Notes: generated by a model from the letters alone, not told the origin. A stretch of DNA of 64,000 nt from Prorocentrum cordatum (GCA_963575745.1 CAUYUJ010000936.1:581723-645722), one strand, 5' to 3'. Positions 51,301 through 60,630 are shown, numbered from the stretch's first letter. Program-made: numbers and translations.

Positions 51301-51774
51301 TCGTCTGGGAGAGTCCTCGTCGCCATGGTCAGAACGCACCCCGGGAGAGGTCAGGGCAGCGGCTCTAGGCATCCGAGATGGGCTCGGAGTAGGTGGGGTC
51401 GGAGGATCACGCCGCATCGCCGATGCATCGCCGACGCGGCTCGACGTGCAGCACGATCTGCTTCACTTTGACGTTGCCGACGCATTGCCGACGTCGGCGA
51501 TGCATCGCCGGTGCATCGCCGGTGCATCGCCGATGCATCGCCGATGCATCGGCGATTCATTGGCGATGCGGCGCGATCTTTCGACCCCATCTACTCGGAC
51601 CCGATCTAGAAGGCCTCCAGCAGCAGTAGCAGCCAGTGTCCACACCCTGTTCTCCCCAGCAAGGGGGGCAGCGCCCGCGAGGCGCCGCCGAAGGGCGCCG
51701 CGCTGCCGGACGGCAGGGCCATCGAGTTCTCGGTGGTCGGCGGGCGCACCACCGCCTACGTGCCCGCGGCCTAG
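48325..51774 (+). CDS. Formamidopyrimidine-DNA glycosylase, plant/fungal type (seven exons, 304 aa)
   Basis: Base-excision repair glycosylase/AP lyase that removes oxidised purines. Exons: 48325-48375, 49524-49862, 50046-50111, 50385-50520, 50881-50998, 51175-51268, 51664-51774 (stop TAG 51772-51774); 915 bases, all phases consistent. The start is fixed by MPELPEVE, because Pro after Met removal is the catalytic nucleophile and Glu the next catalytic residue. RRRGKQLWLEL carries the conserved beta-hairpin Lys, followed by HLGMTGAIRI, LTDPRRFGKV, the helix-two-turn-helix VGNWVADEVLFHAAVHP, FPKGWLFHHRWGKG, and a final GGRTTAYVPAA. The C-terminus has no Cys zinc finger; plant and fungal Fpg proteins have this zincless finger. 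Donors are GC, GA, GT, GC, GT, GT. The exon 1 end is the least certain. Confidence 0.9.
48655..48828 (+). mobile_element. Element family J, copy 3 (inside Fpg intron 1)
   Basis: Inverted pair TTAAGTCGGGCCCGTCCCCC / TAGGAGGACATGCCCGACCT around an AT-rich core. Confidence 0.75.
49140..49382 (+). repeat. CT-rich microsatellite in Fpg intron 1
   Basis: CTCTCT blocks separated by GTTTTGTTG and TATCCATCG words. Confidence 0.88.
49524..49862 (+). CDS. Fpg exon 2 (beta-hairpin and core sheet)
   Basis: Starts THCKGRTITQVLAKE and contains ALQGRKLQRARRRGKQL, LLHLGMTGAIRI and RFTKLLLSLSGGK. Acceptor GAG ends 49523. GA donor at 49863, inside a repeated AAGGA. Confidence 0.9.
49863..50045 (+). mobile_element. 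Element family I, copy 4 (whole Fpg intron 2)
   Basis: AACGCTCGGAGCTCCGCGCG at the left, GCGCGGGTCTCCGAGATGCA at the right and GGCGCGCTCCGCGCGCTAGG inside. The intron is 183 bases and is bounded by AAGGA on both sides, with a GA donor and AG acceptor. Confidence 0.8.
50046..50111 (+). CDS. Fpg exon 3
   Basis: Encodes ELALTDPRRFGKVLLRESPE and DR. The DPRRFG motif contacts DNA in this family. Acceptor AAG ends 50045; donor GT 50112. Confidence 0.9.
50112..50384 (+). mobile_element. Possible element in Fpg intron 3
   Basis: The inverted words GCTAGCGGGGTAA (50136) and TTACCCCGCTGACC (50215) flank a GC-rich core. The piece GCTGCTTTCCAGGC is then repeated twice before the acceptor. No other copy seen in the window. 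Confidence 0.4.
50385..50520 (+). CDS. Fpg exon 4 (start of H2TH domain)
   Basis: Encodes PPLSLLAPDPVTDALPL, REFVAGLRSARAPVKALLLS and QDKLVCGV. Pyrimidine-poor acceptor GCAG ends 50384; donor GC 50521. Confidence 0.88.
50727..50778 (+). repeat. GGA satellite in Fpg intron 4
   Basis: GGAGGA run in the 360-base intron 50521-50880. Confidence 0.88.
50881..50998 (+). CDS. Fpg exon 5 (helix-two-turn-helix)
   Basis: Encodes GNWVADEVLFHAAVHPATSA and the following helix LTDAEARAVHAAVLRIC. Acceptor GCAG ends 50880; donor GT 50999. Confidence 0.9.
51175..51268 (+). CDS. Fpg exon 6
   Basis: Encodes IACSVSADHTRFPKGWLFHH and RWGKGRDSAGQ, the FP..W.FH.R segment before the zincless finger. Acceptor GCAG ends 51174; donor GT 51269. 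Confidence 0.88.
51376..51612 (+). mobile_element. Element family C, copy 4 (inside Fpg intron 6)
   Basis: Starts AGATGGGCTCGGAGTAGGTG and ends CGACCCCATCTACTCGGACC. It makes up most of the 395-base intron between Fpg exons 6 and 7 but does not reach either splice site. Confidence 0.82.
51664..51774 (+). CDS. Fpg exon 7 (zincless finger, stop)
   Basis: Encodes ALPDGRAIEFSVVGGRTTAY and VPAA, then TAG. The Arg of GGRTT is the conserved phosphate-binding Arg of the finger. Acceptor AAG ends 51663. Confidence 0.88.
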   Translation, partial: GGSAREAPPKGAALPDGRAIEFSVVGGRTTAYVPAA

Positions 51775-52592
51775 CTGCCCTTGATACTCCCGTGTTGAAA
51801 CGCACCCGGCACTTTTAACTCTCTGTTCAAAGTCCTTTTCATCTTTCCCTCATGGTACTTGTTTGCTATCGGTCTCGAACCAATATCTAGCTTGAGATGA
51901 AATTTGCCACCCAATGTACACTCCAATCCCGAGGAACGCGACTCTTAGAAGGTATGCCGTGCACGTGCCGTGTTCATTCGGTCGCAAATCATGGGAGCCT
52001 GACGTACCCTCTCAAGTATGTGTTCAGCGTCGTCTAGCGTCGATGAGCGTCTGGAGTCGATGTGATAGCGCCGGTTTAGCGTCGGTTCGCGGCGACCTGC
52101 GTCGATGCAGCGTCCAGTAGCATCGGTGTAGCGTCGGTGAGCGTCGATTCGCTAGATCCGACAAGGTGGTATAGGAGGCCCCCATGAGTTGCCACCAAAT
52201 GTTCAAAACGTCTGTGTTAACACGCTGCGTGGTGGCTCGGCACTTGTTGGTCCACGGCTTGGGGGGTCTGCCCCTCCAGACCTGCGTTTTCAATCTACGG
52301 CCCCGCTTGTGATTAAGAACCCCCCCCCCGCGAAAAGCTGGCCCAGCGTTCCTTGACCAGCTTGCCGGAGAGCTGGTTCAGCTTCTTGAGGAGATTGGCA
52401 AGTAGCCTTGGATCCTAGACATGAGCAGTGTACCTCCCTGGCTCCAAAAGCTGGCCCAGCGGTTCCGCAAGAAACGTCTGAAAAGTTGCCCCAGTTTTCT
52501 TAATGGGTAACTTTCTTAATATTATGTTTGATTGCGCGTGTTTACCAGCCTGGAACATATCCTCATCCCTATGTTGGGCATCGCCTCGTCAC

Positions 52593-52676
52593 GATGGCGA
52601 TCTTAGGGGTTCCCTTTTTTTGTGGGCGAACCCCTAAGATTGTCGTCGCCTTCTGGCGTGTCGATCTTAGGGATAG
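52593..52676. repeat. Small inverted repeat, CTTAGGGGTTC arms
   Basis: ATCTTAGGGGTTCCC pairs with GGGCGAACCCCTAAGAT, and a further CGATCTTAGGG follows. Confidence 0.65.
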
Positions 52677-52729
52677 AGACACGTTCGAGGCTGGTAACGT
52701 GTTGATCTCCGCGTCGGCACGCTGCGGGC

Positions 52730-52905
52730 TGCATGTTGCGCACTGGGGCAGCCGAGGCCCGCGGTGCAGGGCAGCTCGCCGGCGGCGAGGCCGCGCGCGG
52801 CCACCGCGGCCGCTTCGCGGCCGCCCGCGAAGCGGCCCGCCGGGCGGCCCGCGGGGCCCGCCGCGAAGCGCCGGCGCAGGGCCGGAGCCTGAGCCGCCAA
52901 GCCTC
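52730..52905 (+). CDS. Exon-like island before family E element
   Basis: Frame reading AGQLAGGEAARGHRGRFAAA, then an Arg/Ala-rich helix and RSLSRQASSS, up to the left end of the enlarged family E element. GC-rich DNA gives long open frames by chance, so support is weak. Confidence 0.22.
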
Positions 52906-53372
52906 GAGCAGTGGCGGGGCGTCCTGGCTCGCCTGTAGTCAGAGCCCCGAAACATTAGGGGTAACCCGGGTCAGGGCCGACTCGGGTTCGTTTTTCGGGA
53001 TGCCGAACCCGACTTACCCCGGACCCGACTTACCCCGGATCATTCGGGCGTCCAGAGCCCCAAATCATCAGGGGTATCTCGGGTCAGGGCTAACCCGGGT
53101 TGGCGGGAATCCAAAACCGAATCACCCCGGACCCGAGTTACCCCGGATAGTTCGGGCGCCCAATGTAGGCCTACCAGGGAATGGTCTAAGAATTTTTCAT
53201 TTTTGTTCCACGAAGTGTTCTCTGAACATGTCTGGCTGGGGCCGTCCTGTTTTGGCACATCGGGCGACTGTTCTAAGAGGAGTGCATTTGTTCTTGGAAC
53301 ATTTGTGGGTTCTGAGACAATTTCGTGGTAGGCCTATAGGACTGCCGGCACGGTCGGTCCCTGCTCAACCAA
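52905..53372 (+). mobile_element. Element family E, copy 5, enlarged by an inserted duplicated segment
   Basis: The left end GAGCAGTGGCGGGGCGTCCT is followed by two tandem copies of a block of about 105 bases (AGCCCC...GGGGTA...GGGTCAGGGC...ACCCCGGA; 52935-53165). The usual interior and right end (GCACGGTCGGTCCCTGCTCA) then resume. Confidence 0.75.
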
Positions 53373-54131
53373 CGCGAGGAGACATGTGGCCTTCCCGTGG
53401 AACCGGCTGGGTGTCTGGGGAGGCCCAGCACTGGTTCCAGCCCCTACAAAGCAAGGGAGGGAAAACCACCCCGACCCCAAGAATGGGTTTTCACTACACG
53501 GCCCTGAGCATTTACTAAACAGCCCTGCGTTGTTCGATCGATTCTTTCCCTGGGTGCGTTTACTAAACGGCTTCGCTTGTCGGGGTGCTTATAGTGAAGA
53601 TGGATTCTCTTCTCTCGAAGAGAGGGGGGGGGGCGGCGAGGTCCGAGATTCTGGATTCGACGAGGTGCTCTGCCCTTTTGCTTGCCTCCAGGGGCAGGTT
53701 TCTCCCCCCCGGGCCGTCAGAAACTGATCCAGGGTGGCGAATTGCACCAGATAGATTTGGTAATACCCAAACGTGGTGGTGACAACACCTGGCGGTGAGT
53801 CTCGGGCGATTTGGTGTCACCACCCGGTTTGGGGACTCATGCGCTTGTTCGAGGATGTCCCGATAGCTGGTGGGCCCAAGAGTCACAAGACCCGGCGGTG
53901 AGCCCGTGTCCCAAAACCCGGGGGTGACTTTTTGGGGATTCCAGGTCACCACCTGATATCTCACCACCTGGTTTGGGGGTTCCCAATAGATTCCCGGAGG
54001 GGGATGGGTTTGGGGACCGATTTTGAACGGACTTGGCTTCACCCCCTATTCGATCGATTCTCCGGGGTCCCCACCAGTTCAGACCCCCCAGCCGCCTCCC
54101 ACCCCTCTTCCTCAGCCTTCACCTCCGCCAC

Positions 54132-54288
54132 AACAAGATCTACACAGACACCCTCCACTGGATTGCTCTGGGGCCTCAGGGGCGGGTGGCGGTGCATAAA
54201 TCACCACTGAGAGCTGGCGACTTGATACACCGTCCCCTCCCTGAAGGCATATGCAAAGCTCGTCGGAGGGTGTCTGTCGTGGCGTAGA
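54132..54288 (+). mobile_element. Element family F, copy 3
   Basis: TACACAGACACCCTCCACTG at the left, GCTCGTCGGAGGGTGTCTGT at the right, and AAATCACCACTGAGAGCTGG in the interior. Confidence 0.8.
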
Positions 54289-55339
54289 CCCTCCCACGCC
54301 CACGCCATGTTCTTGCGTGATGTACACGGCGCGCTCTTTGTGGATCGTTGTCCTCTTCTACATCCGATTGTGCTGACGGAGAGGTGCCCTACGCAACGGC
54401 AGGGGATTGGAGGGAGGGGCGGGACGTCAGATCTGACGCGAGCGCACCTAGCTTGCCCTCCCTCCTCTCGTCTGTTTCCTCCCATCCTTCCTGCTCCCTG
54501 AAATCCGGGCGTTGCAATGTTTGCGCAACGGGCGTGGTCGCCCGATTTCGGGCCCCAGGAAGGACCTTCACCGTTCGGTCCGGCTTGAACAAATGGCACA
54601 GAAAGATGGGGACTAGGGCTCCGGTGTTGATGTTCGTGATGTTGCAAATGTTTGGCAAGAGGGTCAGCGCCAAATCCCCCCCACGTGGCGACTGGTGGGT
54701 GGTGGCTGTCTGAACCAACCGGGCACATCCTCTGGGAAACCGTCCGTACTCTCCCCACGACTTCCAGCCGCCAGTCGGGGCCCTCCAGCTCCTCCACGAG
54801 ATTCTCCCGCTCCCCCAGCTCGCCCTCCCCAGACCTCCAACCCGACGACACGATTTCTTCGAGTCGCCAGCCCCTGCACCTCTCGACACCTTGCCTGGGG
54901 GCTGGCCTTTCACCATGAGTCGTGCGCGACCGCCCTGGGGGACGCTGAGCTCTCCCCACCAGCCGAATGACACAAGAGACTCTGGGCAGGCATGTTCGAG
55001 CCGCCCGTGGTCGTGGTCCTCGTCATCCACAAGATGTGTGGACCCATGTCCCTTGTGATGGGTGGACCCACGTCCCTTGTGTTGCCGTTTCCCTCCTCCT
55101 TATCACCTCGGGCGGGGGCGGGCGAAGGGCGCGGCCCTCTGAAAGGGAAGGGGAGCTTCTCGGGAGCTTTCCAGCCTGCTCAGTAGCCTTCGATCCCTCC
55201 CGAGAAGTCCCCTGCTTCTCGTAGAAGGCCGCCCACACGCCCCACCCCCATCTTCGCGCCGCATCCCTCCTCCTCGGCCCCCACCTGACGTATCGACCCC
55301 CGCTTGGCTTCTGCATCTCCTTCTCGTCCGTCGTCGTGG

Positions 55340-55382
55340 TCCTCCTCCTCCTCCTCCTCCTCCTCCTCCTCCTCCTCCTCCC
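55340..55382 (+). repeat. CTC satellite
   Basis: Uninterrupted CTC run of about 40 bases following CGTCGTCGTGG. Confidence 0.85.
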
Positions 55383-55847
55383 AAGCCTCCCTGCAGTAGC
55401 TCCTCCTCCCTCCTAGTAGCAAATCATGGACGCCGTACCCCCCTCGCAGCTCCGTCTTGGCGTGCGCTAGCGTTTGGTAATCGACGAAGGAGCGCCGCTA
55501 TGGCCTCGACCAGCGCCGGTGTAGCGTCGACCGGCGCCGATCGAGCGTCGACTGGCATCGAGCAGCGTCGATCAGCGTCGACCCGCGAGGGCCGGCAAGA
55601 TGGCATGGGAGGCCCCCGCGAGTTGCCATCGAACTGTCCCCTTCGATGCTCGTTGTGGGGACCGCTCCTGGGGCCCACCTAGTGGGTCTGTTCGACTGGA
55701 GCGACTCAAGGTCGACTCAAGTTCGACTCCGATTCGACTCGGGTTCGACTCGAGTCGACGGACCTGCGACGCAGCTTTGACGCACGAGTGGAGCGAGTGG
55801 CTCCGAGAAGGTCCCCAGAACGAGCATCTAAGCCCCCTCCACCTCCC

Positions 55848-55942
55848 CCTCCCCCTCCTCCTCCTCCTCCCCCCTCCTCCTCCTCTTCCTCCTCCTCCTC
55901 CTCCTCCTCCTCCTCCTCCTCCTCCTCCTCCTCCCTCCTCCT
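55848..55942 (+). repeat. CTC satellite
   Basis: CTC run of about 90 bases with a few CCC and TTC interruptions. Confidence 0.88.
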
Positions 55943-56178
55943 CTGGTCTCCTCTTGGGCCCCGTGGTGGGTGCCCCTCGGCCTCGGCCGCCGCGGGCCCT
56001 CGGGGCAGCGCCCGCGCAAGCCTCCGCCTGCCGCGGACCCCCCGGAGGGGCGGAGAGCGGGCGGCGAGAAGGAGGGCGCTCGCCGCCGCCCCTTCGCCGC
56101 GCGTCCGGCGGCAGGACGGCTACTCTGGGAAGGGGGGAGGAGCACTGGGGAGGAGGGAGGACATCGGGACGACCGCCC

Positions 56179-56362
56179 TGGGCACGGAAAGAGTGGGTAC
56201 AGTGCCCAACGGCAGTGCCCGTCCACTCTGGGACAGGACTCGCTGTCCGCGCCGCCGCGGCCTGTGTCCACCGAAGACACGAGGCCACCTGCCCAACAGC
56301 GGCCGCTGTCGGTTTTGGGCAACATTTGCTGTTGGGCATTGTACCCGTTCTTGCTCGCTCTG
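56179..56362 (+). mobile_element. Element family H, copy 2
   Basis: Same termini and same interior as the nested copy in the mut-7-like gene (ACAGGACTCGCTGTC, GCCGCGGCCTGTGT, CTGCCCAACAGCGGCC). Confidence 0.85.
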
Positions 56363-56997
56363 TGAGGAACTGAGTGCCCCTTTCGGTATTTCGGCTCGGT
56401 GTCGCCTTGTAGTCGCCCCGTGGCCACCCCGTGTGCTTGGCAATGGTTTGTCTCGGCACGCATTGCCTTCCCATAGTTTTCCCAACCCTCCTGCGTGTTG
56501 GGTCCTCGTTTTGAATACGCAGCGCCGGGCGTCCCCTTCTCCTTCTCCTCCCCCTCGTCTCTCCACTTTCTCAACAGAACATCATCGTTTTCTCTTCTCG
56601 AATGTCGGCGAACCCCTCCCATGTTTCGCGGTCCCATCGGGATCTCCACACACGGCCCCAGTGGGTGCGTTTGCATGGCGTCCCCGCGCCCATTTCGGCA
56701 CACCCTGGAGCTAAGATCGTGTTCCACATGGAGCTCTGCCGATGGCCCCAGCAGTCGCGTTCGCGTGGCGTCCCCGAGAGCTCAGACGTTTACTGCCCTC
56801 CACGGAGCTCCACCGATGGCCCCACCGGGTGCGTTCGCATGGCGTCCACTCGCCCATGTCAGCACACCCCTCACCCGTTTCCTGCCCCCAGGGAGCTCCA
56901 CCTATGGCCCCAGTGGGTGTGCTCGCATGGCATCCCCGCACCCGTGCGCCCCCTGCGGCTTCTCCACCCCTGTGGGCGGGCGCCTTTTCGGCAGCCT

Positions 56998-57405
56998 GCT
57001 CCTCCTCCTCCTCCTCCTCCTCCTCCTGCTCCTCCTCCTCCTCCTCCTCCTCCTCCTGCTCCTCCTGGTCCTTCTACTCTTCCTCCTCGTCCTCCTCCTT
57101 CTCTTTCTCCTCCTGCTCTTCCTGCTCCTCCTCCTCATCCTCCTGCTCCTCCTGCTCCTCCTGCTCCTCCTGCTCCTCCTGCTCCTCCTCCTGGTCCTCC
57201 TCCTGCTCCTCCTCCTCCTCCTGCTCCTGTTCCTGCTCCTCCTACTCTCTTCCTCCTCGTCCTCCTCCTCTCCTCCTGCTCCCCTGCTCCTCCTCCTCCT
57301 CCTCCTCCTCCTCCTCCTCCTCCTCCTCCTCCTCCTCCTGCTCCTCCTCCTCCTCCTCCTCCTCCTCCTCCTCCTCCTCCTCCTCCTCCTCCTCCTCCTC
57401 CTCCC
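56998..57405 (+). repeat. CTC / CTGCTC satellite
   Basis: About 400 bases of CTC with CTG interruptions, the longest pyrimidine tract in the window. Confidence 0.92.
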
Positions 57406-57714
57406 CGTCGGCGCGCGCCCGCCCGCGCCGGCCCCGACGGGCGCCGAGTGCCTGCGGAGAGTGGGCCGCGGCCTCGGGCCCGAGGCGGTCAAGCGAGGCG
57501 CCGGCCCACGACGCCGAGCGGCGGCCGCGGCCGACCACACCCGGTCGCCCGCTTCCTGCTGCGGGCGAGGGCCGCGCGGCGCGCGCGTCGGCGCGCCGCG
57601 GTCGGGACCTCCACGGCTTGGCGGACCGCGTGCGTCGCTCGCCCCCGGGTCCCCGAGTCTCCTCCTCCGCTGCCCCTCCCCTCGTCGATCCTCCTCCTCG
57701 ACCCTCCTCCCTTG

Positions 57715-57836
57715 GCATCGCTCGGACGTGTGCATTTTTCCTTCGGCGAGGACCATCGAGGAGCATCCTTGATCATTTGGTGAAAAAAACACGCACGAAA
57801 CCAAAACAACACAGGGAATGGACGTCCGAGCGATGC
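57715..57836 (+). mobile_element. Element family G, copy 2
   Basis: Same family: GCATCGCTCGGACGTGTGCA to GAATGGACGTCCGAGCGATG. Confidence 0.82.
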
Positions 57837-58751
57837 CCACCTCCCCCGCCCTCCTCCCCGACCTCTCTCCCCCTCCCTCTCCTCCTTCACACCCTCTCGC
57901 TCCTCCTTCTCCTCCCTCCATCCATTTTTCCGTGAATGTAGCTCAGCAGCTCACAAAATATCAACAGTGTCACGGATGGAGGGCGGGTCGTTTTCAAATC
58001 GTGGTTCGCGCATTGGCATTCCGCATCGTCGTGTTTAAACATTTGCAAGATTTTTATGGATTGATGGCGGGCCGTTTTCAAAATGTGTTTCTCGCCTAAG
58101 CGCCCGGCACAGCTGTGTGTCGCACATTCGTATTAGCACAATGTAAGAGTTTCACGGATTTCCACGGTTAACGTCTTATTGGAGCAATTCAGGATTGTCC
58201 AGGCGACATCGTTACGTGCATTCGCGGTGTTGAAGTCCCAGGAATGGCGTTCTGGTACGACTCGGGATCGTCAAGACGCAGCACGATTCAGGATTGTCAA
58301 AACGCAACGGTCAGGGTGGCTCGTGGTGTTGGAGTCACGAGAGTGGTGAAGTAGCATGCTTCATGATCTTCAAACGGTCGTCCCCCAGCGGGGCATATCC
58401 CCCAGTGGACATGAATCTGGGTAGGGTTCTATGGAGAGGGAATTTGGAGGGAGGGTTCCAACATCGTTGATGATTTTTGGGTTTGCACTCCTCCTCCTTC
58501 TCATCCTCCTCCTCCTGCCCTCCGTGCCCTGCGCGCATTTCCAGACACCCGAGGACATGCTCCTCTCAGTTCCCCGCCCCGGTGGTTTCAGCCACTTCCC
58601 CTATGGGGTACGTTCTCGTCCCCACCCCCTTCTTCTTTCTCTTGGTCATGGGGGGCCTGACGCCCCAGAGGGTTCCCTTATGAGCCCGTTCGGCGCCTGA
58701 GCCCGCTTGGCCGCCGTATTGGCCGCCGAACGGGCTCAGTTTCGGCAGGAT

Positions 58752-58820
58752 CGAGGGGACTGAGCCTAAGTCGGGCCTGTCCCTCTACGGGAGGGAAATC
58801 GTCAAACCATCGTCCGGGGA
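58752..58820 (+). mobile_element. Element family J, fragment
   Basis: CTAAGTCGGGCCTGTCCCTC then TACGGGAGG matches the left end of the copy at 48655. The right end was not found. Confidence 0.5.
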
Positions 58821-58867
58821 TGTTTGTTTGAGACTTGTGCGGGCATCTCTTCATGTTTTTCCATCCC

Positions 58868-59053
58868 CAGACCCCCGACGTAATGATTTTTTCACTACGT
58901 CGACCCCCAGAGGTCCCGACCCCTTCCCCGGGACCGGCTTTGCACCCTGAGTCGTTTTTTGACGGTCCCGAGGGCCGGTAAGGGCCCCTGGAGGCCGAAA
59001 ACAGCGAAAAACCTCGCGTCATGATTTTTTCATTACTCGAGGGGGTCTGGGTA
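58868..59053 (-). mobile_element. Element family D, copy 7 (left arm of palindrome)
   Basis: Same family, with TACGTCGACCCCC variation in the left end. Forms the outer part of the left arm of the palindrome at 58865-59558. Confidence 0.85.
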
Positions 59054-59373
59054 TGACCCCCCCATTACGCGACGCCCAAAAAAGCCCTGGCGCGCAGAGG
59101 TCCGGCCGCGTCCGCGAGGGCCCGCGGCGGCGACGGGCGTCGTGGCGCCCGCCGTCGTGGCCTCGTCGCTCGGAAGGGCCCCGCGCGAGAGGGCCGCGCG
59201 CGCCCCGGCCGAGGAGAAGCCCCGAGGGTGGCCCGCGCGCGGGGCCCTTCCGAGCGACGAGGCCACGACGGCGGGCGCCACGACGCCCGTCGCCGCCGCG
59301 GGCCCTCGCGGACGCGGCCGGACCTCTGCGCGCCAGGGCTTTTTTGGGCGTCGCGTAATGGGGGGGTCATACC

Positions 59374-59557
59374 CAGACCCCCTCGAGGAATGAAAAAATC
59401 ATGACGCGAGGTTTTTCGCTGTTTTCGGCCTCCAGGGGCCCTCACCGGGCCTCGGGAGCGTCAAAAAAGGATTCAGGGTGCAAAGCCGGTCCCAGGGAAG
59501 GGGTCCGGACCTCTGGGGGTCGCGTCATGAAAAAATCATGACGTCGGGGGTCTGGGT
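59374..59557 (+). mobile_element. Element family D, copy 8 (right arm of palindrome)
   Basis: Mirror-image partner of the copy at 58868, but with several base differences from it, whereas the inner palindrome arms look identical. Confidence 0.85.
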
Positions 59558-59702
59558 AAATGGGGGGGTGGCGAGGGTGGTCCGAAAAGGTACCCAAATG
59601 GTACCTAAACGAGCCCCTTGAGGCTCTGGAGGGGCCCGAAAGGGGCACGAAAGGGGACCGTTTCTGACCCCCCCATTTGTGACCCCCCCATTAAGCCACG
59701 CC
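59556..59702 (-). mobile_element. Short inverted-repeat element next to the palindrome
   Basis: AAATGGGGGGGTGGCGAGGG at one end, CCCCCCCATTTGTGACCC and CATTAAGCCACGCCCAA at the other. The last block also begins the inner palindrome arms at about 59060 and 59360. Confidence 0.55.
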
Positions 59703-59918
59703 CAACATTTTCTGTTGGCGGAGCGGGGCGCCCCGGCGCGGACGGCCGAACGGCCCCTGCAGCGGGACGCCCTGGCCACGCGGTCGCCGCCGCAAGAATT
59801 GCCCGTGGAAGGCTGGCGCCGCGCAAGGGCGGCGCCGAGCAGGCTGCGCCGCGCACGGTCCGGGAGCCCGGCGGCCTTCAGATCCTGGCGGCGCATTTGT
59901 TCGCACCGGTCCAGGCTT
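59701..59918 (-). CDS. Possible minus-strand exon, unrecognised protein
   Basis: On the minus strand the frame reads SLDRCEQMRRQDLKAAGLPD, RARRSLLGAALARRQP and on to RSANRK, with a GT donor at the edge of the next element (GTTGGGCGTGGC). The + strand is also open, so strand is uncertain. It would join the island at 60148-60258 across a family C element. Confidence 0.33.
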
Positions 59919-59920
59919 CC

Positions 59921-60142
59921 TCGATGGGATCGGAGCATCGCGCCGCATCGCCGAGGCATCGCCGATGCATCGCCGATGCGGCTCGGCGTGCAGCCCGATT
60001 TGCTTCACGTCGACGTCGCCAATGCATCGCCGACGTCGGCGACGCATCGCCAGTGCATCGCCGATGAATCGCTGATGCGTCGCCGATGTATCGGCGATGC
60101 GGCGCAATCATCCGACCCCATCTACTCCGTCCCCATCTAGGG
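59921..60142 (+). mobile_element. Element family C, copy 5
   Basis: Starts TCGATGGGATCGGAGCATCG and ends CGACCCCATCTACTCCGTCC. The core is of GATGCATCGCCGATG type. It separates two exon-like islands that read best on the minus strand. Confidence 0.82.
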
Positions 60143-60147
60143 GGTCT

Positions 60148-60258
60148 CTAGCCATGCGTTTTCGCACAGATTCGGGCCCCCGGACATGCGCGGATCGAAG
60201 AAGCTCCAGACATGGTGCAGCAAGATGAGGTCGAGGGTTCCGTTGGTGATTTGTCTCG
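60148..60258 (-). CDS. Possible minus-strand exon, unrecognised protein
   Basis: Read on the minus strand, one frame gives ITNGTLDLILLHHVWSFFDP then RMSGGPNLCENAW, with GC-rich third positions and a mixed hydrophobic pattern unlike the repeat frames. It ends at a family C element that could be its following intron. Function unknown. Confidence 0.35.
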   Translation of the reverse strand, partial: RDKSPTEPSTSSCCTMSGASSIRACPGARICAKTHG

Positions 60259-60499
60259 GTGTTGTTTTTTTTTTCCGCGGCGCCAGGTCTGAGGGTAGGG
60301 CCAGGGCCCGGCGAAATCGATCCCTCCGCCCGCGCGCCTCGTCGGTGCCCCCGCCTTGGGCCTATTGCCCCGCCGCACATCCGATGTTTTCACTTTTGCC
60401 CAGGCAGGGTGGCCCACGAAAGTCCTGACCCTTTCCCCAGAGTGTGTGCCTGTCCCGGGGCCTTGGCGAGGGCCCCCCAGAGGCCGAAAGTCGACTACA

Positions 60500-60630
60500 C
60501 GTAAGAGTGGCCCTTTGCTAGAGTGACCTGTGGTGCGGGGGCGATAGCGGTGCGGTGCGATAGCAGTGGTGCGAGCGCTTGTCTTTGGCCCCCCCTCGCG
60601 GCCCCCCAAAAACAGCGAACCAAAGGTCAC
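60500..60630 (+). mobile_element. Element family N, copy 4 (right end replaced by GAG satellite)
   Basis: GTAAGAGTGGCCCTTTGCTA to AGCGAACCAAAGGTCAC, then a GGAGGA satellite starts abruptly. Confidence 0.65.

Larger units (their letters stand above)
53373..56178. other. Intergenic region without recognised gene
   Basis: Contains unique GC-rich DNA, short CACCACC and CCCGGCGGTGA direct repeats (53770-53960), a family F element, CTC satellites, and a GCGTCGAC-rich patch (55500-55590) resembling one at 52020-52150. No exon could be supported. Confidence 0.5.
58865..59558. repeat. Large near-perfect palindrome
   Basis: Arms 58865-59187 and 59236-59558 around a 48-base spacer. The inner 130 bases or so of each arm appear identical by eye. 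The outer part of each arm is a family D element and the two copies differ at several positions. The repeated inner segment has open frames in several phases. A fold-back artefact of sequencing or assembly is possible, but the diverged outer arms argue against a very recent one. Confidence 0.85.

Noticed and set aside
51421-51560. Regular GCCGATGCATCG repeats that resemble a CRISPR-like array.
   Set aside because: Units are 9-12 bases without spacers, lie in the core of family C elements, and the genome is eukaryotic.
56495-57935. Long frames of Leu, Pro, Ser or Arg runs.
   Set aside because: They come from the CTC satellite; open in all phases.
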